Assembly (NCBI RefSeq): GCF_004005495.1
Contig: NZ_RZYA01000011.1
Coordinates: 204,552-268,551 of the forward strand
Direction of reading: 5' to 3'
DNA from: Streptomyces antnestii
GTDB taxonomy: Bacteria > Actinomycetota > Actinomycetes > Streptomycetales > Streptomycetaceae
DNA length: 64,000 bases
Shown: piece after piece, positions 8,690 to 17,088 of the stretch
How the letters are laid out: the number at the start of each line of letters is the position of its first letter
Position numbering within the stretch: the first letter of the stretch is position 1
Program-made: the position numbers and the translations under genes
Notes under the pieces: model-generated
What the model saw: the letters and a program-made list of their open reading frames with translations, nothing else
Databases searched by the model: none
Told to the model about the DNA's origin: nothing

Positions 8690-9517
8690 GTGAGCGAGAA
8701 TCAGAACCTCCTCGCGGAGCAGCGCCGGGCCCTGATCCTCGACGAGGTGCGGCGTCGAGGCGGCGTCCGGGTCAATGAACTCACCCGCAAGCTGGGTGTC
8801 TCGGACATGACGGTCCGCCGTGATCTCGACGCGCTCGCCCGGCAGGGCGTCCTGGAGAAGGTGCACGGCGGCGCGGTCCCGGTGGTCGAGGCGAGTACGC
8901 ACGAGCCGGGCTTCGAGGCGAAGTCGGGGCTCGAGCTCAGCGCCAAGGAGGACATCGCGCGGGCCGCGGCGGCCCTGGCGGCGCCGGGCACGGCGATCGC
9001 GCTGTCCGGCGGCACGACGACCTACGCCCTTGCCCACCATCTCCTGGACGTGCCGGACCTGACCGTGGTGACCAACTCGGTGCGGGTGGCGGACGTGTTC
9101 CACAACGCGCAGCGCACGTCGGGGCAGCGGCAGGGCGCCGCGACCGTGGTCCTGACGGGCGGGGTGCGGACGCCGTCGGACTCGCTGGTGGGGCCCGTCG
9201 CGGACCAGGCCATCGCGGCGCTCCACTTCGACGTGCTGTTCCTCGGTGTGCACGGCATATCGCTGGAGGCCGGCCTGTCGACGCCGAACCTGGCGGAGGC
9301 GGAGACCAACCGGCGGCTCGTGCAGTCCGCGCGCCGGGTGGTCGTTGTCGCCGACCACACCAAGTGGGGGACGGTGGGCCTGAGTTCGTTCGCCTCGCTC
9401 GACCAGGTGGACACGCTCGTGACGGACGCGGGGCTGCCCGCGGAGGTGCGTGCGGAGATCTCCGACGAGCTGCGGCTCGTCATCGCGGGCGAGCCCGACA
9501 CAGGTACAGACATCTGA
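8690..9517 (+). CDS. DeoR/GlpR-family transcriptional regulator
   Basis: The 275-aa protein has an N-terminal winged helix (AEQRRALILDEVRRRGGVRV, MTVRRDLDALARQGVLEKVH, residues 7-60) and a C-terminal DeoR sensor domain of the phosphosugar-isomerase fold (IALSGGTTTYALA, NSVRVADVF, DVLFLGVHGIS, VVVVADHTKWG). Members usually sense a phosphorylated sugar and repress adjacent genes. I chose the GTG at 8690 because the upstream extension to 8573 lacks similarity, although its ribosome-binding site (AAGGA) is close. No sugar gene sits next to it, so its target may be elsewhere. It is distinct from the second DeoR gene at 30879. Confidence 0.88.
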   Translation: MSENQNLLAEQRRALILDEVRRRGGVRVNELTRKLGVSDMTVRRDLDALARQGVLEKVHGGAVPVVEASTHEPGFEAKSGLELSAKEDIARAAAALAAPGTAIALSGGTTTYALAHHLLDVPDLTVVTNSVRVADVFHNAQRTSGQRQGAATVVLTGGVRTPSDSLVGPVADQAIAALHFDVLFLGVHGISLEAGLSTPNLAEAETNRRLVQSARRVVVVADHTKWGTVGLSSFASLDQVDTLVTDAGLPAEVRAEISDELRLVIAGEPDTGTDI

Positions 9518-9582
9518 CAGCTCGACGGCTATGGTGACCCCTGCCTGACCACCGACCGATTCCGCTTGGGGGCGACACGTCC

Positions 9583-10080
9583 ATGGCACGCCGACTGACG
9601 CCCGTGGGGCTCGAGTTCACCGAGTCCGCACCGCTGCGCCTGGTCTTCGCCCGTGAGGTGGCCGCCCCGCCGCGGGCGGTGTTCCGGGCACTCGCCGAGG
9701 ACGTGGCGGGCTGGCCCGAGTGGTTCTCCGCGGTCACCGCCGTCCGTCCGACGGACGGCGGCGCGGGGCGCGAGGTGCGGCTCAGGGGCGGGGCCTGGAT
9801 GCGCGAGACGATCCTCGCGGCCGATCCCGACGAGGTGTACGCGTACCGGGTGGACGAGACCAATGCGCCGGGGGTGCGGGCCCTGGTCGAGGAGTGGCGG
9901 CTGACGCCGTCGGGCACCGGCGGGACGCGGGTGCAGTGGACGTTCGCGGCCGACGGGGCCGCCGCGTTCCGGATGGGTCTGCGCCTCGGCCGCGCCGGGC
10001 TCGGCCGCGCGTTCCGCGACGCGGTGTCGGCGCTCGACCGCAGGATCGCGACGAACTCCCGCGATTCCAAGGCGAGTTAA
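9583..10080 (+). CDS. SRPBCC (START-like) polyketide cyclase/dehydrase-family protein
   Basis: The 165-aa protein fits the SRPBCC helix-grip fold: an N-terminal strand and helix (REVAAPPRAVFRALAEDVAG) followed by WPEWFSAVTAVRPT, a strand-rich core (GREVRLRGGAWMRETILAAD) and a long C-terminal helix (FRDAVSALDRRIATNS). These proteins bind hydrophobic ligands; specific chemistry cannot be assigned. A GGGGGCG element lies 9-10 nt before the ATG. The stop codon overlaps the 3' end of the convergent PLP enzyme by 4 bp. Confidence 0.82.
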   Translation: MARRLTPVGLEFTESAPLRLVFAREVAAPPRAVFRALAEDVAGWPEWFSAVTAVRPTDGGAGREVRLRGGAWMRETILAADPDEVYAYRVDETNAPGVRALVEEWRLTPSGTGGTRVQWTFAADGAAAFRMGLRLGRAGLGRAFRDAVSALDRRIATNSRDSKAS

Positions 10081-11264
10081 GAGCTCGGCCAGACGCCCGT
10101 CGCGAGCAGCGTCTCGATGGCACGGGTGTACGGCGCGATGTCCAGGCCCTGGTCGGCCAGCCACTCGTCGGAGTAGTACTTGTCGAGATAGCGGTCCCCG
10201 GGGTCGCACAGCAGGGTGACGACGCTGCCGGTCCTGCCCTCGGCGACCATCTCGGCGACGATCTTCAGCGCGCTCCACAGGCCCGTGCCGGTCGAGCCGC
10301 CCGCCTTGCGGCCGATGGCTCCCTCCAGGGCGCGTACGGCGGCGACGCTCGCGGCGTCCGGCACCTTCATCATGCGGTCGATCGCGCCGGGCACGAAGCT
10401 CGGCTCCATACGGGGTCTGCCGATGCCCTCGATACGGGACCCGCAGTCGCACGTGACGTCGGGGTCGCCGGTCGTCCAGCCCTCGAAGAAACATGAGTTC
10501 TCCGGGTCGGCGACGCAGATGCGGGTGTCGTGCTGCATGTAGTGGACGTACCGGGCGATGGTCGCCGAGGTGCCTCCGGTGCCGGCGGTCGCGACGATCC
10601 AGGTGGGCTCGGGGTAGCGCTCGAGTTCCAGCTGCCGGTAGATCGACTCGGCGATGTTGTTGTTGCCGCGCCAGTCCGTGGCCCGCTCCGCGTACGTGAA
10701 CTGGTCCATGTAGTGGCCGCCGGTCTCGACCGCGAGGGCCGCCGACTCGTCGTACATCGTGCGCGGGTCGTCGACGAAGTGGCACCGGCCGCCGTGGAAT
10801 TCGATCAGGCGGATCTTCTCGGAGCTGGTGGTGCGGGGCATCACGGCGATGAAGGGCACCCCGATGAGCTTCGCGAAGTACGCCTCGGAGACGGCGGTCG
10901 AGCCGCTGGACGCCTCGATGACGGGGCGTCCGGGACGGATCCATCCGTTGCACAGGCCGTACAGGAACAGGGAGCGGGCCAGCCGGTGCTTGAGGCTGCC
11001 GGTGATGTGCGTCGACTCGTCCTTCAGGTACAGGTCGATGCCCCACTCCTCGGGGAGCGGGAAGCGCAGGAGGTGGGTGTCGGCCGACCGGTTGGCGTCG
11101 GCCTGGACCTTGCGCACGGCCTCTTTCAGCCAGCTCCGGTAGTCGGCGTCGGTGTGGTCCACGTCGAGCGTGTCCAGCGTGGACGACGTGGCTGACGTGT
11201 CCGACGTGATTGGCATGACTGACGGGACTGACGTGGCTGACGGGTGCTGCTGAGGGGTGCTCAC
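10077..11264 (-). CDS. PLP-dependent cysteine synthase-fold enzyme (Cds1-like L-cysteine desulfhydrase)
   Basis: The roughly 395-aa protein has the fold-type II PLP core: the PLP lysine in ITGSLKHRLARSLF, substrate loop EASSGSTAVSEAY, and phosphate-binding ATAGTGGTSATIARY. The C-terminal half (CDCGSRIEGIGRPRMEPSF, RKAGGSTGTGLW, LLCDPGDRYLDKYY) resembles the actinobacterial Cds1 group, which releases H2S and pyruvate from cysteine, more than CysK/CysM. I chose GTG at 11264 because GAAGGAG lies 7 nt upstream. The internal ATG at 11216 has no such site. No cysteine-biosynthesis genes are adjacent. Confidence 0.85.
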   Translation of the reverse strand: MSTPQQHPSATSVPSVMPITSDTSATSSTLDTLDVDHTDADYRSWLKEAVRKVQADANRSADTHLLRFPLPEEWGIDLYLKDESTHITGSLKHRLARSLFLYGLCNGWIRPGRPVIEASSGSTAVSEAYFAKLIGVPFIAVMPRTTSSEKIRLIEFHGGRCHFVDDPRTMYDESAALAVETGGHYMDQFTYAERATDWRGNNNIAESIYRQLELERYPEPTWIVATAGTGGTSATIARYVHYMQHDTRICVADPENSCFFEGWTTGDPDVTCDCGSRIEGIGRPRMEPSFVPGAIDRMMKVPDAASVAAVRALEGAIGRKAGGSTGTGLWSALKIVAEMVAEGRTGSVVTLLCDPGDRYLDKYYSDEWLADQGLDIAPYTRAIETLLATGVWPSS

Positions 11265-11499
11265 CGCATGGCTCCTTCGCGTCGTTCGGCGCGCCGGTCC
11301 GACGCCGTCCGTATCCGGCCGTACGACCGGTCGGACGCCCCGATCATAAACACCTTCCGCACGCTTCTCACCTGCATAAACACACCTTTGGGCAACCCAA
11401 AGGAAGGCCTGTCCCCCGACGCGCTGGTGCCGGGGCCCGTGTGAGGGCAGACTGCATAGCGGAGCCGGTGAGCGCTCCCGGCGAGAGGGGTGGAACGAC

Positions 11500-11844
11500 A
11501 TGGCGGAGCCGGAGTTCACAGCGACGGGTGTGCGCATAGGTCGACTTCTGCGCTCGCTCACCCGGGCGGGCGAGGTCCGCATCGAGGGCGGCCGTCTCGA
11601 ACTGCTCACGAGTTACGGCAGCGAAATCGACAGCGCGCCGCTCAAGGACGTGCGGGCCGGCAAGGCCTGGTTCGCGCCGGGCGACCGGGCGCTCGCCGAT
11701 GTCGGCGGCAGGCGCTACCTGCTGAAACTCGGCGCCGACCGCGACGCGGCGGCCCCGGCCGCCCGCCTTTCCGGCGACGGCGGACCGTCCACGACCCGCC
11801 GTTTCCTGGAGGCGGTGCACAGGGCGCGCGGCCGGCGGACGTAG
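11500..11844 (+). CDS. conserved hypothetical protein, 114 aa
   Basis: I do not recognise a named family. The protein (MAEPEFTATGVRIGRLLRSL) is charged and probably a small beta-rich cytoplasmic domain: GEVRIEGGRLELLTSYGSEI and DVRAGKAWFAPGDRALADVG look like successive strands, followed by a basic C-terminal helix (TRRFLEAVHRARGRR). The ATG is preceded by GAGAGGGG about 11 nt upstream. Its neighbours give no functional clue. Third-position GC is as high as in adjacent genes, supporting a real coding region. Confidence 0.62.
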   Translation: MAEPEFTATGVRIGRLLRSLTRAGEVRIEGGRLELLTSYGSEIDSAPLKDVRAGKAWFAPGDRALADVGGRRYLLKLGADRDAAAPAARLSGDGGPSTTRRFLEAVHRARGRRT

Positions 11845-12053
11845 CCCGGCGCCTGCGCGGGGGCCCCGTCCGCGAGTTGCAGGCTCGCACCCCCTGGGTC
11901 AGTCTGGTCACACATCACTACTCAGGGTTTACCGGCGATAACGCTGCGAACCAGCCCGCCGGACACGCAGCAGGCGGGCCCCTGCTTCTCGCGGCCCCCT
12001 GCTGGATCGGTACTCCGCCTTCTTCCGGACCTTCAATTCGGGGAGTCGCAGCC

Positions 12054-12581
12054 GTGATCAGCCACCCAAGCAGGCATTGCACGGTGGAGCTCCAGGCCCT
12101 GCCGTCGCGGATCCGCCAGGTTCGCCGCATCATCTCGGCGCAGTTGCGCTACTGGCACCTGGATCCGCTGATAGACCAGGCGACACTCGGCGTGACCGAG
12201 CTGCTCACCAACGTCCACCGGCACGCCGGTCCCGACAAGATGTGCACCGTCGAGATCGAGCTGCTGCTCGACCGGCTCACAGTGTCGGTGCACGACCACG
12301 ACCCGCATCTGCCACAGGTGTGCGAGGCCGACCCGGTCGCGACCTGCGGCCGGGGCCTCGCCCTGGTGGCCGCCGTCAGCGAGAGCTGGGGAGCGCGGCC
12401 GCAGGGCGAGCACGGAAAGGTCGTCTGGTTCACGCTCCCCGCGCCGTCCCCGACGACGGCTCAGGAGCCGGGGCCCGAGTACCGGGTCGAGGACGCCTTC
12501 CCCGAACTCACCGAGCCGGCTTCCCCGGTGGACCGCCGCACGGCCCGACATGCTCCCGCCCGGTCGGCCGTTGTCGGCTGA
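12054..12581 (+). CDS. RsbW-like ATP-binding protein (anti-sigma-factor-type GHKL ATPase)
   Basis: The 175-aa protein contains a GHKL/HATPase domain: N-box GVTELLTNVHRHAG (near residues 45-58), G1-like DHDPHLP, and G2-like CGRGLALVAAVSESWG (near 98-113), then VVWFTLP. Streptomyces encodes many stand-alone copies of this domain, which act as serine kinases/anti-sigma factors in RsbW-style partner switching. The C-terminal 45 residues are Pro/Glu-rich and unconserved. The GTG at 12054 is preceded by GGGGAG with 9-nt spacing. No sigma factor or anti-anti-sigma gene is next to it, so its partner is elsewhere. Confidence 0.82.
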   Translation: MISHPSRHCTVELQALPSRIRQVRRIISAQLRYWHLDPLIDQATLGVTELLTNVHRHAGPDKMCTVEIELLLDRLTVSVHDHDPHLPQVCEADPVATCGRGLALVAAVSESWGARPQGEHGKVVWFTLPAPSPTTAQEPGPEYRVEDAFPELTEPASPVDRRTARHAPARSAVVG

Positions 12582-12607
12582 CCGGGCGGTGACCAGCCCG
12601 GCTCACG

Positions 12608-15178
12608 TCACTCCGTGGCGATGGCCCGCAGCACGTCCAGGCGTGCGGCGCGCCGGGCCGGACGCAGGCCCGCCAGGGCTCCCGCGGCCAGGCCCACCAG
12701 GGCGACGACGACGAGCTGGAACGGGGGCAGGGCGAACGCGAACGCGCTGTCGCTCGTGCCGTCCGACGCCTCGACCAGGACCCAGCCGAGGAATGCGCCG
12801 AGCAGCAGACCGCCCGCGGTACCGAACGCGGCGACCAGGACGGACTCCCACCGGACCATGGCCCGCAGTTGGGCGCGGGACTGGCCGACTGCCCTCAACA
12901 GGCCCAGCTCACGCGTGCGTTCGTGGACGGCCAGGGTGAGCGTGTTGGCGATGCCGAGCAGGGCGATCAGCACGGCGAGGGCCAGCAGCGCGTAGACCAG
13001 GGTCAGCATCATGTCGATGCCGCTCGCGGACGACTTCGCGTACTCGTCGCGTGTCTGCACGTCCGGATTCCCGTACGCCGCGGCGATCTTGGAGACGGCG
13101 GCCTTGCCGTCGGCCGTGCTCACGCCGTCCTTGAACGTGACGGCGATCAGCGTGTCGGAGTCCTGGGCGCGGTGCGGGGCCCATGCCTCGCGCGTGATGA
13201 CGTAGTCACCGGCGAGCTCGGACCGGCCGTACACCGCGCGGACGGTGAAGTTCTGGCGTCGGCCGTCGGTGAAGGCGAGGCGGGCGGTGCTGCCGGGTTC
13301 GAGGTGCTGTTTGCCGGCCTCCTTCTTGGTGATCGCGATGCCGGTCGTGCCGAGGTGATCGAGGGAGCCGCGCACGGTGCCGAGGTCGAAGGACCTGGCG
13401 AGCGCGGCCGGGTCGGTGACGGTGAGCGCGCGGCCCGCGCCGTCGACGTCCGCTACGCCCTTGCCCAGGCCGACGGCGGTCGCGACCTGCGGCTGCCGGG
13501 CGATGGCGGGGGCAAGGCCCGGGCTGAGGCCGCTGCCGCCCGCGCCGAACGAGGGCGAGGACACGGCGACATCACCGGCGAACGAGCGGGACACGGTCTG
13601 GTCCATGGTCGCCTTCAGCGAGGCGCCGAAGACGGTGAACAGGGAGACGACGGCGACGCCGATCATCAGCGCGCTCGCGGTGGCCGCCGTGCGCTTCGGG
13701 CTGCGCAGGGCGTTGCGCCGGGCGAGGGCGCCGGTGACGCCGCGCAGCTTGTCGAGGGGGCTGCCGAGGACGCGTACGGCGCGCGACGAGGCGACGGGGC
13801 CGAGCACCACGAACGCGGCGAGGATCAGCACGCTGCCGAGTCCCGCGAGCCAGACGGACGGTGTGGCGAGGACGCCGACGAGGATGACGGCGATCGCCGC
13901 GAGTCCCAGGGCCGTGCCGAGGACGGCGCGGCGGCGCGAGGCGCCGGACTGGTCGACGGCCGTCTCGCGCAGGGCAGCGAGGGGTGCGGTGCGTCCGGCG
14001 CGCAGCGCGGGCAGGAGCGCGGAGCCGAGGCAGACGAGGATGCCGACGGCGATCGGGAGCAGCATGGACAGGCCGCTGATCACGAGGGCGCCGTCGGGGA
14101 ACGGGAAGCCGATGACGGGGAACAGTGCCTGGAGTCCGGCCGCGATGCCGATGCCGCCGGCGAGACCGGCGAGGGACGCGAGGACGGCGACTGCGCTCGC
14201 CTCGACGAGTGTGGCCGCGGTGACCTGGCGGCGGGAGGCGCCTAGGGCGCGCAGGAGCGCGTTCTCACGGGTGCGCTGGGCGACGACGATCGCGAACGTG
14301 TTGTGGATCGAGAACGTCGCCACGAGCAGGGCGATGCCGGAGAACACGAGCAGGAACGTGGTGAAGAGGGTGAGGAACTGGCCGGAGATCATGTCGGTGT
14401 TCTCCTGCGCGGACGCCTGGCCGGTGATGGCCTCGACTCCCTTGGGCAGTACGGGAGTCAGGGCGTCGACGAGTTCCCGCTGGCTGGTTCCTGGGCCGGC
14501 CCGCACCTGGATGGAGGCGGCCTCGCCGGGCTCGGGAGTGAGGTACTTCTCGGCGTCGGCCCGGGTCATGCCGGTGAACGTCACCTGCCCCATGCCGTCC
14601 TCGCCGCCGAACGTCGCGAGTCCGACGATCGTCACCTTGACGGGGTCGGGCGTGCGCAGGGTCGTGGTGTCGCCGATCTTGAGGCCGCCCTTGTCGGCGG
14701 CTCCCCGGTTGACGACCACCTCGCCGGTCTTCGACGGTACGTGTCCCTGCGCGAGGCGGTAGGGGTTGAGCCGGCGGTCGGTGATCCAGTTGCCCGCGAG
14801 CGTGGGCGGTCCCTGGCCGCCGATCGCCTTGCCGTCGCTGCCCACGAGTTGGCCCGCGCCCTGGATGTCGGGCACCGCGGCCGCGACACCCGGAGTGCTC
14901 GCCAGTTTCCCGGCGAGCGACGCGGGGACGGGCTGCCGGGTGCCCTGCCGCTGGCCGGGGGTCGTGATCACGTTGGTGCTGCGGACGACGGCGTCGGTGC
15001 CGCTCGACGCGTTGCCGAACAGGGTGTCGAAGCTGGCGCGCAGGGTGTCGCCCATCACGAGGGTGCCGGCGAGGAAGGCGACGCCGAGCAGGATGGCCAG
15101 GAAGGTGCCGGCGAAGCGCCGCTTGTGGGCGCGCAGCGACGCCAGGCTCAGGCGCGCGGAGGTACTGAGGGAACTCAT
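12608..15178 (-). CDS. MacB/FtsX-type ABC transporter permease
   Basis: This 856-aa permease has the duplicated FtsX layout: an N-terminal membrane helix (RFAGTFLAILLGVAFLAGTL), a large extracytoplasmic domain, a first FtsX block (about residues 270-410), a second helix near 490 (TAATASALMIGVAVVSLFTV), another extracytoplasmic region, and a C-terminal FtsX block with LVYALLALAVLIALLGIANT and ERTRELGLLRAVGQSR. Such pumps export peptides or lipids or transmit mechanical force. The ATG overlaps the TGA of the upstream ATPase gene (ATGA), so translation is coupled. It is the last gene of a three-gene operon. Confidence 0.92.
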   Translation of the reverse strand: MSSLSTSARLSLASLRAHKRRFAGTFLAILLGVAFLAGTLVMGDTLRASFDTLFGNASSGTDAVVRSTNVITTPGQRQGTRQPVPASLAGKLASTPGVAAAVPDIQGAGQLVGSDGKAIGGQGPPTLAGNWITDRRLNPYRLAQGHVPSKTGEVVVNRGAADKGGLKIGDTTTLRTPDPVKVTIVGLATFGGEDGMGQVTFTGMTRADAEKYLTPEPGEAASIQVRAGPGTSQRELVDALTPVLPKGVEAITGQASAQENTDMISGQFLTLFTTFLLVFSGIALLVATFSIHNTFAIVVAQRTRENALLRALGASRRQVTAATLVEASAVAVLASLAGLAGGIGIAAGLQALFPVIGFPFPDGALVISGLSMLLPIAVGILVCLGSALLPALRAGRTAPLAALRETAVDQSGASRRRAVLGTALGLAAIAVILVGVLATPSVWLAGLGSVLILAAFVVLGPVASSRAVRVLGSPLDKLRGVTGALARRNALRSPKRTAATASALMIGVAVVSLFTVFGASLKATMDQTVSRSFAGDVAVSSPSFGAGGSGLSPGLAPAIARQPQVATAVGLGKGVADVDGAGRALTVTDPAALARSFDLGTVRGSLDHLGTTGIAITKKEAGKQHLEPGSTARLAFTDGRRQNFTVRAVYGRSELAGDYVITREAWAPHRAQDSDTLIAVTFKDGVSTADGKAAVSKIAAAYGNPDVQTRDEYAKSSASGIDMMLTLVYALLALAVLIALLGIANTLTLAVHERTRELGLLRAVGQSRAQLRAMVRWESVLVAAFGTAGGLLLGAFLGWVLVEASDGTSDSAFAFALPPFQLVVVALVGLAAGALAGLRPARRAARLDVLRAIATE

Positions 15179-15963
15179 GACGGCCCCTCACCCTCGCGTC
15201 GTGCGCCGCCGGACGCGTCGAATGCCTTCATGCGGTCGAGGACCTTGTCCGCGGTGGGGTCCGGCATCCGGTCGACCAGGCGGCCGTCGGCGAGGAAGAC
15301 GACCTCGTCGGCGTGGGCGGCGGCCACCGGGTCGTGGGTGACCATCACGACCGTACGGTCCATCTGCCGCACGGCCCGCCCGAGCAGTCCGAGGACCTCC
15401 TCGCCGGAACGCGAGTCGAGGTTGCCGGTCGGCTCGTCGGCGAAGACGACGTCGGGGCGGCCCGCGAAGGCCCGGGCCACGGCGACGCGCTGCTGCTGCC
15501 CGCCGGACAGCTCGGACGGGCGGTGGTGCAGCCGGTCGCGCAGTCCGACGACGTCGACCAGGGCGTCGATCCACTCCCTGGACGCGTCGCCGTCCTTCGC
15601 GCCCGCGAGGTCCATCGGCAGCGTGATGTTCTCCGCGACCGTCAGCGTCGGCACCAGGTTGAAGCCCTGGAACACGAAGCCGATCCGGTCGCGGCGCAGC
15701 AGGGTCAGACGGCGGTCGTCGAGGGCGCTCAGGTCGGTGTCGCCGATGAAGGCGGAACCGGCGCTGAGCGTGTCGAGGCCCGCCGCACAGTGCATGAGCG
15801 TGGACTTGCCGGAGCCGGAGGGACCCATGATCGCGGTGAACCTGCCGGCCTCGAAGCCGACGCTCACGCCGTCCAGTGCGCGGACCGCGGTGTCGCCGCC
15901 GCCGTAGACCTTCACGGCGTCGACGACACGGGCCGCGGTCCGCGTGCGCGTGGCGGTGCTCAC
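15175..15963 (-). CDS. ABC transporter ATP-binding protein (MacB/LolD type)
   Basis: The 262-aa ATPase has Walker A GPSGSGKST (near residue 47), Q-loop FVFQGFNLVP, signature LSGGQQQRVAVARA, Walker B VVFADEPTGNLD and switch histidine VTHDP. This set is typical of the MacB/LolD/FtsE group that pairs with FtsX permeases, as encoded next. The GTG at 15963 overlaps the TGA of the upstream SHOCT gene (GTGA), and its own TGA overlaps the permease ATG. It powers the transporter at the cytoplasmic face. Confidence 0.93.
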   Translation of the reverse strand: MSTATRTRTAARVVDAVKVYGGGDTAVRALDGVSVGFEAGRFTAIMGPSGSGKSTLMHCAAGLDTLSAGSAFIGDTDLSALDDRRLTLLRRDRIGFVFQGFNLVPTLTVAENITLPMDLAGAKDGDASREWIDALVDVVGLRDRLHHRPSELSGGQQQRVAVARAFAGRPDVVFADEPTGNLDSRSGEEVLGLLGRAVRQMDRTVVMVTHDPVAAAHADEVVFLADGRLVDRMPDPTADKVLDRMKAFDASGGARREGEGPS

Positions 15964-16241
15964 TCCGCACCGCCCTTGGTGCGGCCGAACTCCTCGTTCA
16001 GGACGGAGCTGCGGCGCCAGTACTCGTCCTCGTCGATCTCGCCCGCGGCGAAGCGACGGCCGAGGACGGCGAGGGGCGAGTTCTCGTCGGCGGCGGGCCG
16101 CCACGGGCCGCCCCGGCGGCGCCCGCGCCACCCGGTACGCCGCAGCAGCGTGACGACGCCGATGACGACGGCCGCCCAGATCAGCGGGAAGAACAGGATC
16201 CACGGGCCGGGCCCGCCGTCCCAGTTCGCCAGGGTCTGCAT
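15960..16241 (-). CDS. small SHOCT-domain membrane protein, first gene of ABC operon
   Basis: The 93-aa protein has one membrane helix (PWILFFPLIWAAVVIGVVTL), a basic stop-transfer segment (RRTGWRGRRRGG) and a C-terminal SHOCT motif (LAVLGRRFAAGEIDEDEYWR). SHOCT segments are thought to oligomerise or to tether proteins. I chose the ATG at 16241 because GAGGAG lies 9 nt upstream; an ATG at 16250 would directly abut that site. The stop overlaps the ATPase start, so it is probably an accessory subunit of this transporter. Confidence 0.82.
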   Translation of the reverse strand: MQTLANWDGGPGPWILFFPLIWAAVVIGVVTLLRRTGWRGRRRGGPWRPAADENSPLAVLGRRFAAGEIDEDEYWRRSSVLNEEFGRTKGGAE

Positions 16242-16394
16242 GAGAGTCATCTCCTCGGAACGTGTGTTCACGTCTTCTCGATGACTCGAGAATCGCTCCG
16301 AAGGGGGGTCGAAGTCGTCGTACAGCCAGCGGCACCGCGTGTACCACCAGGGGAGTACGGCGCTTGCCTTCCCCTACTCTCGGCGCAGCCTGCC

Positions 16395-16985
16395 CTACTC
16401 GGCCTGCGCGGTTCCGGCCTGTGTCGTGCGGCCGTCGTGGTGCACGGGGCCCGCGGAGGCCACGACCGACGTCGGCACCGGCGAGAGGACCGGGTACATG
16501 AGCCGGTTGGACAGGTACGCGAAGACCGGCCCGAGCGCGTTCATGGCGACCACGCAGACCCACGCCGCCCAGATGTTGCCCGGCTTGAAGCCGAAGCCGC
16601 CGAAGAGCGTGCCGAAGTAGCTGGCGAAGCCGAAGAACATGCCGGGGATCAGCGAGAACATCTTGATCCGGCCCGTGTACATCAGGGCGGTGTTGACGAC
16701 CAGGATGATCAGGGCGAGGACCGCGTCCTGGGCGATCTGGCTGTCGCCGAAGGCCATGCCCACGTGCTGGTCGACGAAGACGATGATCAGGGCGAACGTG
16801 GAGCCCGCGGGCATCGTGCACCACAGCCTGCGTGCGTTCGCCCAGCTCGGCCCGCCGAGCGCGAAGACGGCCGCCCACGAGATGAAGATCGCCCAGGGCG
16901 GGAGATGGAGCGCGGTCCCTCCGATGAACGCCGTCAGGCCGGCGAGTACGGAGGCAACGATTTCGTGAGAGAGGCGTTCGCGCAT
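16395..16985 (-). CDS. DUF1097 membrane protein
   Basis: The 196-aa protein has about five or six membrane segments (LTAFIGGTALHLPPWAIFIS, ALIIVFVDQHVGMAF, AVLALIILVVNTALMYTG, IWAAWVCVVAMNALGPVFAY) and matches the DUF1097 family, to which E. coli YcdZ belongs. It is the last gene of the leftward operon with amidohydrolase, acetamidase/formamidase and carbamate kinase genes, so a small-molecule channel or transporter role is a reasonable guess. Start ATG at 16985 has GAGGA 6-7 nt upstream. A 9-bp triplicate (CTGCTGGAT type, 16996-17021) lies just before it. Confidence 0.8.
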   Translation of the reverse strand: MRERLSHEIVASVLAGLTAFIGGTALHLPPWAIFISWAAVFALGGPSWANARRLWCTMPAGSTFALIIVFVDQHVGMAFGDSQIAQDAVLALIILVVNTALMYTGRIKMFSLIPGMFFGFASYFGTLFGGFGFKPGNIWAAWVCVVAMNALGPVFAYLSNRLMYPVLSPVPTSVVASAGPVHHDGRTTQAGTAQAE

Positions 16986-17088
16986 GGGGATTCCTCTGCT
17001 GGATCTGCTGGATCTGCTGGAGTCGGGTGGCAGAGCGCGGGTGCCGTGCGGAGGCATGTGGGGGCGTGGGTGGGAGATCCGGTGGGGG

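Noticed and set aside
8474..9589. The minus-strand frame of the membrane hydrolase stays open through the DeoR gene, giving a 1153-residue frame.
   Set aside because: The extension is antisense to a clear DeoR gene and has no family features; GTG 8473 has a good ribosome-binding site.
12582..12601. CCGGGC/GCCCGG hairpin between the anti-sigma-type gene and the permease gene as terminator.
   Set aside because: Only 6 bp of stem with an 8-nt loop; such short matches are frequent at this GC content.
15964..16878. The ATPase frame extends upstream to form a 567-residue frame.
   Set aside because: The upstream part is antisense or out-of-frame to the SHOCT and DUF1097 genes; GTG 15963 overlaps the SHOCT stop.
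16996..17021. Three CTGCTGGAT-type 9-bp repeats upstream of the DUF1097 gene.
   Set aside because: A simple short slippage repeat upstream of the chosen start; nothing suggests a regulatory or mobile role.
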